This document shows positions 30,015-39,801 of a stretch of 43,891 nucleotides of DNA, in pieces. A model generated the notes under the pieces. The model saw only the letters and a list, made by a program, of their open reading frames with translations, did not search any database and was not told where the DNA came from. Numbering within the stretch: position 1 is the stretch's first letter; every line of letters starts with the position of its first letter. Origin of the DNA: Prasinococcaceae sp. CCMP 1430 (lineage: Eukaryota; Prasinodermophyta; Palmophyllophyceae; Prasinococcales; Prasinococcaceae). Location of the stretch: the NCBI GenBank assembly GCA_013416795.1, contig RQSC01000004.1, positions 443,765 to 487,655 on the forward strand. The letters are read 5' to 3'. Position numbers and translations under genes: made by a program.

Positions 30015-30490
30015 GCTGAGCACCAAAACACAAACCCTAAAACATTCAAAACCTCAAAAAGACGTCCCCGCAATTGTCGAGGCTCGCGCTCGCATGCAAC
30101 GAATGCATCGCGAGCGATTGATTGATTGGAAAGGTTTTTTCGAATAAGAATTCGGCTGCTGGTCCGGTGGGCCGGTCAACGCGAGCGCGTGTGCGGCCGG
30201 GTGCGGGGGGAGCAGGAGCACGCGCTCGCTGCCGCGGAGGGGGCCACAGCGCGCGTGCGCGCGGCGGCGGCGGCGGCATCGGCGCTTGCGCACCCCCCCG
30301 CGCCCACGGCCCGCATCCCTCTCTGGCCTCGCGGTCACCGGCCGGGTGCTCGCCGGTTCGGTTCGGCGTCCGGCCTTCCCGACCGCGCGGTGTGCGGTCG
30401 GCGGCGGGTGAGGGCGAGGGCGGGCGCTCGGGCCCGCCGGGGCGCTGCTCCCCCCCGGCGGCGCCAACGAGCGGCGCCAGGTGACGAGCG
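30015..30490. other. Intergenic between GART and ODA16
   Basis: Begins AT-rich (AAAACACAAACCCTAAAACATTC, TTGATTGATTGG), probably the GART 3' end, then becomes GC-rich, presumably ODA16 promoter and leader. No gene supported. Confidence 0.5.
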
Positions 30491-32172
30491 ATGGACGAGT
30501 ACGCACCCCCACCGCCCTCGCAGTATGGCATCGGCCAGCGGCCGACGTCGGCAAAGCCCACCAAGCTGAAGAAGTTCCTCCTGCGCTACTACCCGCCCGG
30601 CATAATCCTCGAGTACACGAACTTCGGCGAACTGCGCCAGAAGGCGGTCGACCTGCTGAACCTCACGCCGGACACCGACGTGGAGGTGCTCCTCAACCAG
30701 ATCATGCGGCAGGAACCGCTCATCAAAGAGAGCCGCCGCGCCGCGCTGCGCGCGATGATCTACCGGCTCGTCGACAAACAGGCGGCGACCACGGTCTCCG
30801 AGGACTTCCAACTATACAAGGTAGCAGTGTGTGCCTGTGCGTGTGGAGCCTGTGTGCGTGCGTGCGTGCGTGCGCACACACCGCGCTGACACGCGCTACC
30901 AATGCCAGGTCCTGCGCGCGCACATCCTCCCGCTCACAAACTGCGCGTTCAACAAGAGCGGCGACCGCTTCATCACTGGCAGCTACGACCGAACATGTAA
31001 GGTGTGGAACACGTACACGGGCGAGGAGATGCTCACGCTCGAGGGCCACAAGAACGTCGTGTATGCGATTGCGTTCAACAATCCGTACGGTGACAAGATC
31101 GTCACCGGCTCGTTCGACAAGACCGCGCGAGTGTGGGACGCGTACAGTGGCGAGATGCTTGTGACGCTGCGCGGGCACCAGACCGAGATCGTGTGCCTGG
31201 CATTTAACCCTCAGTCCACGATCATCGCCACTGGCTCGATGGACAACACCGCAAAGCTATGGGACGTGGAGACTGGGACTGAGCTGTGCACCTTGGCGGG
31301 CCACACCGCGGAGATCGTGAGCCTAAACTTCAACACAGACGGCGACAAGCTCATCACGGGCTCGTTCGACCACACCAGCCGCATCTGGGACGTGAAGAGC
31401 GGCCAGTGCATTCACACGTTGAGCGGTCACAGAGGCGAGGTGTCGTCCACGCAATTCAACTATGCGGGCAACTTGTGTGTGTCAGGGTCAATTGACCGCA
31501 CGTGCAGGCTCTGGGACGTCAACAGCGGTGCGTGGGCTCCCGCGCGCGCGCCCGTGCGCGCGCGCTCCACGATGGCGGCGCCTCGACAAGAACTTGAGCG
31601 CTGGTGTGCTGACGCCGCCCGCCCCTCCCTTGCGTGCCTTCACGACACGGCGCTCGCAGGGCGCTGCCTGAGCGTGCGGCAAGGGCACACCGACGAGGTG
31701 CTCGACGTGGCCTTCGACGCAACTGGAAACAAAATCGTGAGCGCTTCGACGGATGGCACCGCACGGCTGTACAACACAATGACGGGGGCCTGCCTGCACG
31801 TGCTCAGCGGACATGAGGGCGAGATCTCGAAAGTTGCGTTCAATCCGCATGGCTCGAAGGTCATCACTGCCAGTAGCGACAAGACCTGCCGCCTGTGGGA
31901 CGTGGAAACGGGCGACTGCATGCAGAGTGAGTGCGCGCAGTGCACCTGCAAGCATTCGCGCATTCCGTTGGCTGAGGAGCGCGAACGCCGCGCGCGCTCC
32001 CGCGCGCTTGGTAGCGCGTGTGCTGACGCGAATATGATGTCTGCGCCTCCTTGCTCGCCTCGCAGCACTCTCTGGGCACACTGATGAGATCTTCAGCTGC
32101 TCGTTCAACTACGAGGGGGACTTCATAATCACGGGCTCAAAGGACAACACTGTACGCGTTTGGCGATCGTAA
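30491..32172 (+). CDS. ODA16: ODA16/DAW1 (WDR69), IFT adaptor for outer dynein arms
   Basis: Carries preassembled outer dynein arms into cilia through IFT46. Four exons in phase: 30491-30820, 30909-31527, 31660-31926 and 32066-32172, giving 440 residues, close to Chlamydomonas ODA16. The N-terminal domain has [18 protein letters not shown], as in the family. It is followed by about eight WD40 blades: [91 protein letters not shown] and [14 protein letters not shown] at the end. Splice sites are canonical (GTAGCA, GTGCGT, GTGAGT donors; CCAG/GCAG acceptors). The ATG at 30491 opens with [13 protein letters not shown] just before the conserved domain. Together with BBS4 it argues for motile cilia. 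Very secure. Confidence 0.96.
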
Positions 32173-32436
32173 GGTGCGGCGCACACAAGCTTGGGCGGCA
32201 AAATCACGGTAATGACGGAGTGCTCATACTACCACGCCAGGGCCTATGTCTATGTCCTACACTGCCTAGCTAGAGCGAGCTCGCACGCTGCTATACGCCC
32301 TCAGACGCCAGGATGCGCGGCCTCGCACTCCCACGGTGGCCCTCGTCACGACGCTCGCTGCCCACGATGGCCACAGTGCGCTCGCGGTGCTGCTCGCTCC
32401 CTGTGCGGTCCTCCTCGGAGCGCTTGCGCATCGTGT
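32173..32436. other. Intergenic, convergent 3' ends
   Basis: Lies between ODA16 and a small minus-strand gene. An alternative minus-strand frame here (hydrophilic, with an RKRSEEDRTG stretch) could extend that gene, but no splice join was convincing. Confidence 0.35.
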
Positions 32437-32850
32437 CTATCTGTGCGTTGCGACTGGTGCTGCGCCGCCCACGACGTTCCGTGCCGACGTCCCATTACCC
32501 TCCGACTTGGGCGTCGCCGCCGACTCTGAGCGCGTGCCTCGCTGCGGTGTGCAAGCCGGGGAACAAAGGGCATGGCGTGCAAGCAACCGCCGTCAGCACG
32601 TGGCACCGCGGCGCGCTCCCCCTGTGGCTCGCGCAGCATTGGACGCACGCACATCCTCCGACTCCCGAGCCATAGCATGCAGGTTGGCGACCACGTCGAC
32701 CAGCTGCGCGTGCGAGAGCAGCGCCAGCCGCTGCGGAGTCACCAGCCCCAAAAGCGCCGCTGCCTCCGCGGCCGCCTCCGCCGCGCCGCTCTTGCGGGCG
32801 CTCGCCTGCTGCAAAGCGGCCTGCCTGCCGCCGCCGGCAGGCGCGGCCAT
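32437..32850 (-). CDS. Small hypothetical protein, two exons
   Basis: Exon 1 (32850-32653) encodes a helical Ala-rich N-terminus and the ordered stretch LLGLVTPQRLALLSHAQLVD followed by VVANLHAMARESED. Donor GTGCGTGCG and acceptor CACACCGCAG define a 111-base intron. Exon 2 (32541-32437) adds a hydrophilic Ser/Thr/Ala-rich tail (RGTRSESAATPKSEG) ending in TAG. The join keeps phase 0 and gives 100 residues. No family was recognised. Intact splice consensus, frame preservation and non-random amphipathic helices support a gene, but evidence is modest. Confidence 0.4.
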
Positions 32851-33373
32851 CGCGGCTCACGCGGGGCGGGCGCGAGAGTCGTGTCGCTCGCCCCGCGCGA
32901 GGCACGCCCGTAGCTGCGCGGCACCCGCGGCAAGCGCTGCGCGCGTGCAATGTGCCCCCCGTCCCCTCCTCCCCCTCCCTCCTCGCCCCGCCAGCGTGCT
33001 CGGGGGAACAGGGCACATCGCTGCCGTCTCCGTTTTCCGCGAAACAAAGCATCGCGAGGTCACAAAGCGCAGAATTCGCTCCCAAATCACGCTCTCCGCG
33101 ATAGCTCCGCACGACCGTTGTTCGCGACCAGGTTAGGGTCGGAATTAGGGTTATTTCCGTGCGTTCCGCGATAGGGCTTGCAATCGTGCGTTCCCCTGCG
33201 GCCGGTTTCGGAACGCGCCCGAGAGCGAAGGGGCACGGCAAACAGCGCGGCGCCTCGCGCGCGCGTGCAAGCGCCCGCCCCCGCGGCACCCGCCGCGCCG
33301 GCGGCGGGGCGCAGCAAGGCAACGGAGCGGGGTGCCTCCGCCTGTCCGCCCCCCCCACGCGCCCGACGCCACC
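32851..33373. other. Divergent intergenic region
   Basis: Separates two small genes transcribed apart. Its middle (33015-33180) is AT-richer, with CGAAACAAAGC and two TTAGGG words, suggesting promoter sequence. Nothing else is supported. Confidence 0.4.
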
Positions 33374-33892
33374 ATGGTGTTCGACCGCAGCTGGCAGCAG
33401 CGCGTGGAGAAGGAGTTCCGGTCGCAAATGCGCTCGAAGGGGAAGATGCCAATCCCCACGACGGTCGCGCGAGAGCACAAGCTCCGTGAGCAGACTTCTG
33501 TCGGCCGCGTCTTCCCGATCGAGGTCGACTCACCGCCCGCGAAGGTACGCGCGGCGCTCGTTCGCTCGTTTGCTCGCGCGCGCGAGCGCAGCTCGCTCAC
33601 TCACCCGCACCGGCGGGGGAGGCGCCCCTTGCTGTCGCTTGCGCGCTGCCGCGCTGCTGCCACGGCTCGAGTGAGCGCGCGCGCACTCACTCACACACGC
33701 GCGCGCGCACGCGGCGCTGGCCTCACGCAGGGCCTCGCGCAACACCACGAGCACAAGGCTATTGAGGAGCAGCTCAAGGAGCGGCTGCGTTCACTCGAGG
33801 AGGAGCTCCACTCCCAGCGCGAAGAGAGGATCGTTCTCGAGGGCAAGCTGTCTGCCGCCAAAGACGCGGCGGCCGAAACGGTGGACCAGTGA
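33374..33892 (+). CDS. Small coiled-coil protein, unknown
   Basis: The ATG sits in a strong ACCATGG context. Exon 1 (33374-33544) encodes VFDRSWQQRVEKEFRSQMRS, KMPIPTTVAREHKLREQTS and RVFPIEVDSPPAK. Intron 33545-33730 (GTACGC...CGCAG) joins in phase 0 to exon 2 (33731-33892), a heptad-rich helix (HKAIEEQLKERLRSLEEELH...EERIVLEGKLSAAKDAAAE) ending TGA. 110 residues. The charged, Trp-containing head plus short coiled coil recalls small axonemal or IFT-linked proteins, but I could not name a family. Good splice sites and composition make a real gene likely. Confidence 0.6.
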   Translation: MVFDRSWQQRVEKEFRSQMRSKGKMPIPTTVAREHKLREQTSVGRVFPIEVDSPPAKVRAALVRSFARARERSSLTHPHRRGRRPLLSLARCRAAATARVSARALTHTRARARGAGLTQGLAQHHEHKAIEEQLKERLRSLEEELHSQREERIVLEGKLSAAKDAAAETVDQ

Positions 33893-34024
33893 GCGGCATC
33901 CAAGTGGTGGGCGGGCGCGGCGCTCGGGAGCGGTAATGGGCACTGAGAGCGCCACCGACAGAGTCCGGCGCGAGCGACGCGTCGCCCATGTGTGCGCGTG
34001 TGCGTATTACGGTGAGGCGCGTGC

Positions 34025-35415
34025 TCACTTGTTGAGAGCGCTCTGCAGTCCTGCCAGCTCCGCCTCGAAGTCATCGTCGTCGTCGCCGCCGACGCCGTCC
34101 GCCTCGTACTGGTTGAGCCACGCGGGCTCAGCCTCGGCGGCCACAGCCGCTGCTGCGGGCGCGTCCGCGGATTCGGCAGGCGTCGGTTGCGGCGCGGGCA
34201 CTGGCTTCTTCTTCGCCGCTGGCGGAAAGCTCTTTGCGCCCCCAGCGCGCTTCTCCGCCATGATTTCTACGAAGCTTTTGCGGGCAGGTTTCGCTGCACC
34301 CCTCGGCTTCTTCGCCGCTCGTGAAGCCGCCGTCGAAGCGCCGGCGTCCTGTGAGTGTTCGGGCCTCGCAGGCTTCGCAGCTGGCTTTGCTACCTGCGCG
34401 GACGCCGAGGCCGCGTTTGTGCCCCCCCCGCGCTTCTTCTCGGCCATTATCTCCGCGAAGCTCTTGACTTTGGGTTTGGCGGCCGGTGCCGCAGCGGGAG
34501 GCCTTGGCTCATGCTCGCCGTCCTTGCCACCCGCCTTCGCATCCCTGCGCTGCTGCTGCGGCGGCTGCTGCTGCACATTGCCAACTATCGCATGCGCCAG
34601 CACACCGGCACCCGTGCGCGCGCGCTTGCCACCTCGCTCGCGCTCCCGCCTCTCGGAGTCCTCTTGGCTGCGCCTCTTGCGCACGGCCTCGGCAGCAGCA
34701 TCTGCGCGCTCCTGCGGGCCGAGCCCGCCATCTCCAATCTCCTCGTGCAGTCGCTGCTGCCGCAGTAGCGCAGCCTCAAGCATCGCCTGCTTTCCCTCGC
34801 GCACGGGCGCGCGCGGCTCCGTCGGCGCAGCTCTCGGCGCGCGCTCCTCCTCGGCGGCCTGCGCAGAAGGTTCGCCCGCCTGCGATCCGCCATGCGAGAA
34901 CGGGCAGTGGAGGCCTTTGGCGCAGGTGCCCTGCAGAAAGAAGCGGCACATTGGCTTCGCCCCCCTGTTGCCGCCGGCAGCGGCCAGCGCGCCTCCACTT
35001 CCACCGCTGCCGAGCGTGCCCCGGCGCGGCGGGTGTCGGAACGAGCACCCCACGCGTGTGCAGCTCCCCGCCAGCCAGAACGTGCACGGCCTCGAGTTGT
35101 ACCATGCAGCCTCGCAGTGGCGGAATTCGCAGCGCGCGTTTGCGCAGCCCGCGCCGTAGTAGAAGCGGCAGTCCGTGAGCTGCTGCTGCGTGGGCGGCGG
35201 TCCCGCCCCCTGCGCCCCCTCTCCCCCCGCGGGCGCCCCCCCTTCAGCCGCCCCGCCTCGTGCGGGCGCCCATGGCCTGGCACCCTTGACCCCCCCGCGC
35301 GGTGCCGCCGCTGGCGCCGCTGGCGCAGGCGCCGCCGCCTCGCCTTGGTGGTGAGCTTCTTCTTTGGCTGCGTCTTCGCGGCTGCCGCGCCGCCGGTCCC
35401 GGCCACGTCGGCCAT
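34025..35415 (-). CDS. CCCH zinc-finger protein, ZC3H11A-like
   Basis: Three adjacent CCCH fingers: CRFYYGAGCANARCEFRH and CTFWLAGSCTRVGCSFRH (both C-x7-C-x4-C-x3-H) and CRFFLQGTCAKGLHCPFSH (C-x7-C-x5-C-x3-H). This arrangement resembles ZC3H11A-type proteins linked to nuclear mRNA export. Then come a charged helical part (RRSQEDSERRERERGGKRAR), two copies of a short motif (KSFAEIMAEKKRGG and KSFVEIMAEKRAGG) and an acidic end (DDDDDFEAELAGLQSALNK). The likely start, ATG 35415 (MADVAGTGG...KKKLTTKARRRR), is in a different frame from the fingers; one extra G in the seven-G run near 35296 would join them. The finger frame itself is open further upstream to 35617. So either a base is missing or a short intron exists. 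The finger region is certain; the N-terminus is not. Confidence 0.78.
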
Positions 35416-36214
35416 GCCGCTCGCGCTCGCACCGCGGGGAGGGGGAAGCTCGCGGCGCGGCGCGGCGCGCGCGGCCTGTGGCCGCCGTTGCCTCCCCCAA
35501 GCCCAGCGCAGCCCATCCCCCTCCCTCTCCCCCCCTTGCCCTCCGCACGGCCTGACCTCCTCTCCATTGCAAGCCATGAGCCCGCCCTAAGCGCTCCACC
35601 GCAAAACCGTACGTCAAATCGAATGCGCCACAGGGTTAACGTACGTACGTATTGTACCCACTCTGTCCCGTAAAAAAACTAACTACGTCAAAATGCAAGG
35701 GAAGAGTTGGCCGTTTTTGATCGTAGACCCTTTTCTAGCTTTAATTCGATTTGATTAGGATGACTTCGGGTTTAGGCGCTCCTGTCCCGCCGCCGCGAGC
35801 GTCGCAAGATACGAAACAGAGGCGCGCCGCCCCATCAAAACGCACAGCGCGCGTCGCAGCGCCCGCGGTTTCGAATCGCGGCCGCGGACTCTAGCAGCCA
35901 CGGCGCGCGCGTGCGGCGGCGCGTGCGGCAGCGATGGAGCGGCTGGGGGGCGCGCTAGTGGCGGTGGGGCGCCGCATCCGCTCCATCTGCGCCGCCGCCG
36001 CTGAGGCGGGTGCCTCAACCCTTCGCACGCCCTCGGCCGGCCGCCTCTGCTCTACTGTACCATCCAGATGGTACCTAACCGTCTCCAAACCTCAACCGCC
36101 CTCCCTGCGACATGGCTGGGTACTCGACAAAATTGTTACGTGCGCATTGATTCACGTGCGAGTGCGAGGGCGCCACGTGCGAGCCGGGCACGGCCCCGCC
36201 TCTGCGAGCGTCTC
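35416..36214. other. Intergenic between CCCH gene and ChAPs 3' end
   Basis: An AT-richer part (35600-35770, with GTACGTACGTATTGTACCC and TAAAAAAAC) is followed by CG-rich DNA. A 128-codon plus-strand frame from 35934 (MERLGGALVAVGRRIRS...) has no recognised relative and overlaps the ChAPs end, so it is not called. Confidence 0.45.
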
Positions 36215-39200
36215 TCAGCGATGGAAGCCTGCAACCTGCCATTTCACGGCGCAGTGGAAGAGCGCGTTCAACACGGCGTGTGTTGAGCCGACCTCCTCTT
36301 GCTCCTCGCGCACTGCTTGAAGGCCGCGCTGGGCCACCAGCCGACATACGGCGGCCTCCACGGCGTACGGTGCGCGCTGCGCGTGCGCGTGGGTTGCGTC
36401 CTTCGCATGTGCCCCGGACCCATCGGGCGCGCATGCTGCTAGCAGCTGCCCCGCGGCAGTGAGTGTCTCGCGCGTCCACCCGAGCTCCGAGTAAATGGCC
36501 AGTAGGCGCATCCACGCGGTGGCTGAGAAGCCCTCATGCACTGCCGCGCGATAGGAGCGCTCCGCGTCCTCCAGCCTGGACGCACGCGCGCATAAGCGAG
36601 GTCAGCTAGACAGCGAAGCGATTTCACGCAGCCGGCGCGCGTGTGAACAGAAACGCACTCAAGTGTGCACGCACCTCCCAAGTCGCTCGCAAAGCTCCCC
36701 TCGTCGCGCCCAGTCATGCGAGTCGAAATGCGACGAGAACAATAGCGCCTGGTGGTATTCCGCCTCGTGCTCGGGCGCGTCGCCCACAGGGCCGCGCTCG
36801 GCGCGCGCTTCGGCTGCCCGCCAATCCATGTACACGCGCAAGTCCTGATAGAGCGCATGCACCAACGTGTCCAGCCATTCAGCACATTCTGCCTTGCCGC
36901 TCGACAGCGCGGCGGCAGTCGCCGCTGCCCGCCGCCGCTCGCGTCGTTCACGCAAGTTCCGCGAGGCTCGCCCGCGCCGTCGTCGCTGTTGACTTCCGTG
37001 CTGCTCCCGCTGCTGCTGCTGCTGCTGCTCTTGGCGCTGCTCTTGGTGGTGGTGCTGCTGCTGCGCATAAGCTGGGTCTGACTGCTGCTGTGACTCGAAG
37101 GACTGCGCCAGATTCGCCACTGGCTTTGGGGCGGCGTCAGGGTCATCACGTCCGCCTTCTTCCAATTCGATAGCCTGCATCGAAGCCGCCAGACTCGCCT
37201 CTTGGCGACGCTTGTCTGAGTCCGATCTGCCGACCTGTGGCGGCGACTCTTCAGCGTCAGGAGTGGCTTCGCGTGCGAACCTAGAGAGCCCAGCTGGAGC
37301 TCCCGCTGGCCAGATTTTGTTGCTGTCGCTGCCGCGTGCTAGTGCGGGCGGTGGCGTCTGCGCGTTTGTGCCAATGTCTGTGAATGATCCCGACGACGAT
37401 GCTGTTGTGAACGACTCTTCCCTGATGTCTGGAATAGGCAGCACGTTTGGCACAGGAGCTGGGTCTGACAGCTGCTGCGCCTCAAAACGGTGTGCTAGAT
37501 TTGCCAATGCCTGTGGCGCGTCGTCAGGGTCGCGACATTCGCCTTCCTCCCCGCTGCGGTCGCTTCGTTGTAGTGGGGATTGCGGCGGAGACGGCGGCGG
37601 AGTCAGCGGCGGCCGTTGCTCGAGTGGTGACGAGGGTGCCGTTGAGATCACAACGTGCGGTGACCCCGGCGCTGTGCCCGCTGATGTAAATGACGACATA
37701 CACGACACCGACTCCAGCAGTGCCGTATGTGGGCTGATTGGCGATCCCGGCGCTGTGCCCGCTGACGTAAACGACGACATGCGCGACACCGACTTCAGCA
37801 GTGCCGTATGTGGGCTGATCGGCGATCCCGGCGCTGTGCCCGCTGACGTAAACGACGACATGCGCGACACCGACTTCAGCAGTGCCGTATGTGGGCTGAT
37901 CGGCGATCCCGGCGCTGTGCACGTTGTTGACGTAAACGACGACATGCGCGACACCGCCTCCGGCAGAGCCGTGTGCGGGCGGATGGGCACGTCTGGTGAC
38001 CCTGGTGGCGTGGCCAGTGACAGCGAGCGGGGCAATTTCGGCGGCGGCGACATGGGAACCTGCGGCACCTGCAAGCAGTCTTCGCCGGCATCGGTGATCT
38101 CGTCGCCGCTACTGGGTGTGAAGTCATGGTCGCTGTTCGATCTCGAGTGCGAATCAGCGGAGGTCCCCTCATCGGTCTCAGACGGCCCTCGACCTGCGGG
38201 CCCACTCGAAGCATAGTCGCCTGAATCGCTGCTGTCGTCGTCGCCACCGTCGCCACCGGTCGCATCAGCGGCATCCAGCCGATCTAACTCGCGGTCGGAG
38301 AGCTCGACCACGAAGGTCTCGGAGCGCTCGGTAAGAAACCCATCCCAACCAAGCGACTCGACCATATCGGCGAGAAGAGAGTAGGCTTCAGAAAGCGGCG
38401 TAGAAAGCACGGTCGAATCGGGCGGTGCCCGCACGAGGCTCGCGGCCGGCAATCGCACGAGCTCCTCATCACGACCGGCACTGAGGCGCTCTTCCTCGGC
38501 GTGCATGTGCATGGCGGCGTCTACATCGGGGGCGTAGCCAAAGGCAGTGCCTGTAGCGTGCGATGGTGGCGGCGGCAGCACGGCGTGGCCGTACGCACTA
38601 CGCTCGTCGCCAGTCATCGCCGCCGGGGGACAGGCATTCATCGCAGAGAGCGCGCCGCGCACGTCGCCAGCACCTAGTCGCGCGCGTGCGAGCGCCAAAC
38701 GCGCGCGGGCAAGCACTGCGCCGCCTGCGCCAGACGCTGCCAGGGTATCACGCGCCGCAGCCACTGCTGCCTCGGCAGCAACCACCGCTCTCTCGGATTC
38801 GGTGGCGCCCGCCGCTCCCAGGACCGCCGATAGCTCGATGAGCGAGAGCGGATCAGATGGCGCGCGCTCCTTCGCCATGCGCAGGCTCACAGCAGCGGCT
38901 GCGTCCCTACCGGTCGTGCGTTCGAAGCCCCACGCATACGCCCACGCCGCGTCAACTCCTGTCGCACGCTCGTCGCCCTCTGCGAGCGCGCGGAACCACT
39001 CGACGCCGCGCGCGAGCAGCTGACGGCAGCTCAGCTGTTGCCGCACAGACGCGAGGAGATCACCCAGGAGCGCTCGCGCGCCTGCACTGTCGGCGCCTCC
39101 CGCCCGTGACCGCGCGTCCGCACTGCGCGCAGCCTCCGCGGCGAGCGCGAGGAAGTCGGCCTCCTGCGCGGGCGTCGCCTGCGGCTCAAAACGTTGCAGG

Positions 39201-39800
39201 CAGCCTGCGCGGAGGGCCTCGCCGGGCGCGGCGGCCGCGCGCAGCCATGCGCTCAGGCGCGCAGTCTCCCACTCTGCCTCGTCAGGCTCGCGCTCATCGA
39301 TGGTGCCATCGGGTCCCACCGTGTAGCACACACAGCCACCCGGCATGTTGACCTCCACGCGCACGTCCACCCCCCGCACGACATCGTAGCAGCAGTAGAG
39401 CGCATTGGTCACGCGCCAGTCATGTACTGCGAGCAGGTTCGTGAGCGAGTGGTGCTCCAATGAGCTTGCGAGACGCGCCACGTACGCAGCCACTGCGCCG
39501 CCGCCCCCCTCGAGCGGCAGCCCCACCACCCAATGGTAGGCGGTCTGCTGCAGCGGCGGCTGGAGGCGCATCGGCGCGTCGCCGCGCTTGCGCAGCCAGC
39601 AGAGGTCCGGCGGGCCGAGCGCGCCTGCTGACACATGCACACGCCCCGCCGCTGTTCCTACCGCGACGTGGTCCCGCAGCGCGGCGACGCACGTCACGCG
39701 CTCGTGTGAGTCGCACACAGCTGGCAGCTCTTCGCACGCGGCCATGAGCTCGTCCGCGCCGCGTGCCGCTGCTGCAACCCAGTCGCGCCCGCCGAGGGGT
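36215..39800 (-). CDS. ChAPs-family (Chs5-Arf1-binding, BUD7/BCH1-like) TPR protein
   Basis: ChAPs are cargo-binding subunits of exomer, an Arf1-dependent coat best known from fungal trans-Golgi traffic. The N-terminal half fits: LGPPDLCWLRKRG, AYHWVVGLPLEGG, SSLEHHSLTNLLAVHDWRV, NALYCCYDVVRGVDVRVEVN, MPGGCVCYTVGPDGTIDERE, EWETARLSAWLRA. TPR-like helices follow up to LSAMNACPP. A 500-residue acidic, Ser/Pro-rich insert with an 81-base repeat comes next. The C-terminal TPR part then runs ECAEWLDTLVHALYQDLRV...HDWARRGELCERLGR. Intron 36576-36674 (GTGCGT...CCAG) joins ERLG-R|LEDAERSYRAAVHEGFSATA, and the last exon (36575-36215) ends in TGA. The first usable Met is at 39745, but the frame reaches the N at 39801, so the true N-terminus may be lost. 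The family call rests on several aligned motifs recalled from fungal members. Confidence 0.8.
37636..37970 (-). repeat. 81-base coding minisatellite in the ChAPs gene
   Basis: Copies start at 37636 (84 bases, diverged), 37720, 37801 and 37882 (the last with a 3-base insertion), followed by a partial unit. The 81-base period equals 27 residues, so the frame is kept; each unit reads TAPGSPISPHTALL(K/E)SVS plus (R/C)MSSFTSAG. The two middle copies are nearly identical. Confidence 0.92.
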
Positions 39801-39801
39801 N
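39801..39801. other. Single N, probable hidden assembly join
   Basis: ARP6 loses its C-terminus on the right and the ChAPs gene loses its N-terminus on the left of this N. The two genes are in tandem on the minus strand. Confidence 0.6.

Noticed and set aside
33131-33157. Two TTAGGG words, possible interstitial telomere repeat
   Set aside because: Only two separated copies with no tandem array; chance or decayed sequence is enough.
35934-36320. 128-codon plus-strand frame
   Set aside because: No recognised relative, overlaps the ChAPs last exon, and composition drifts along its length.
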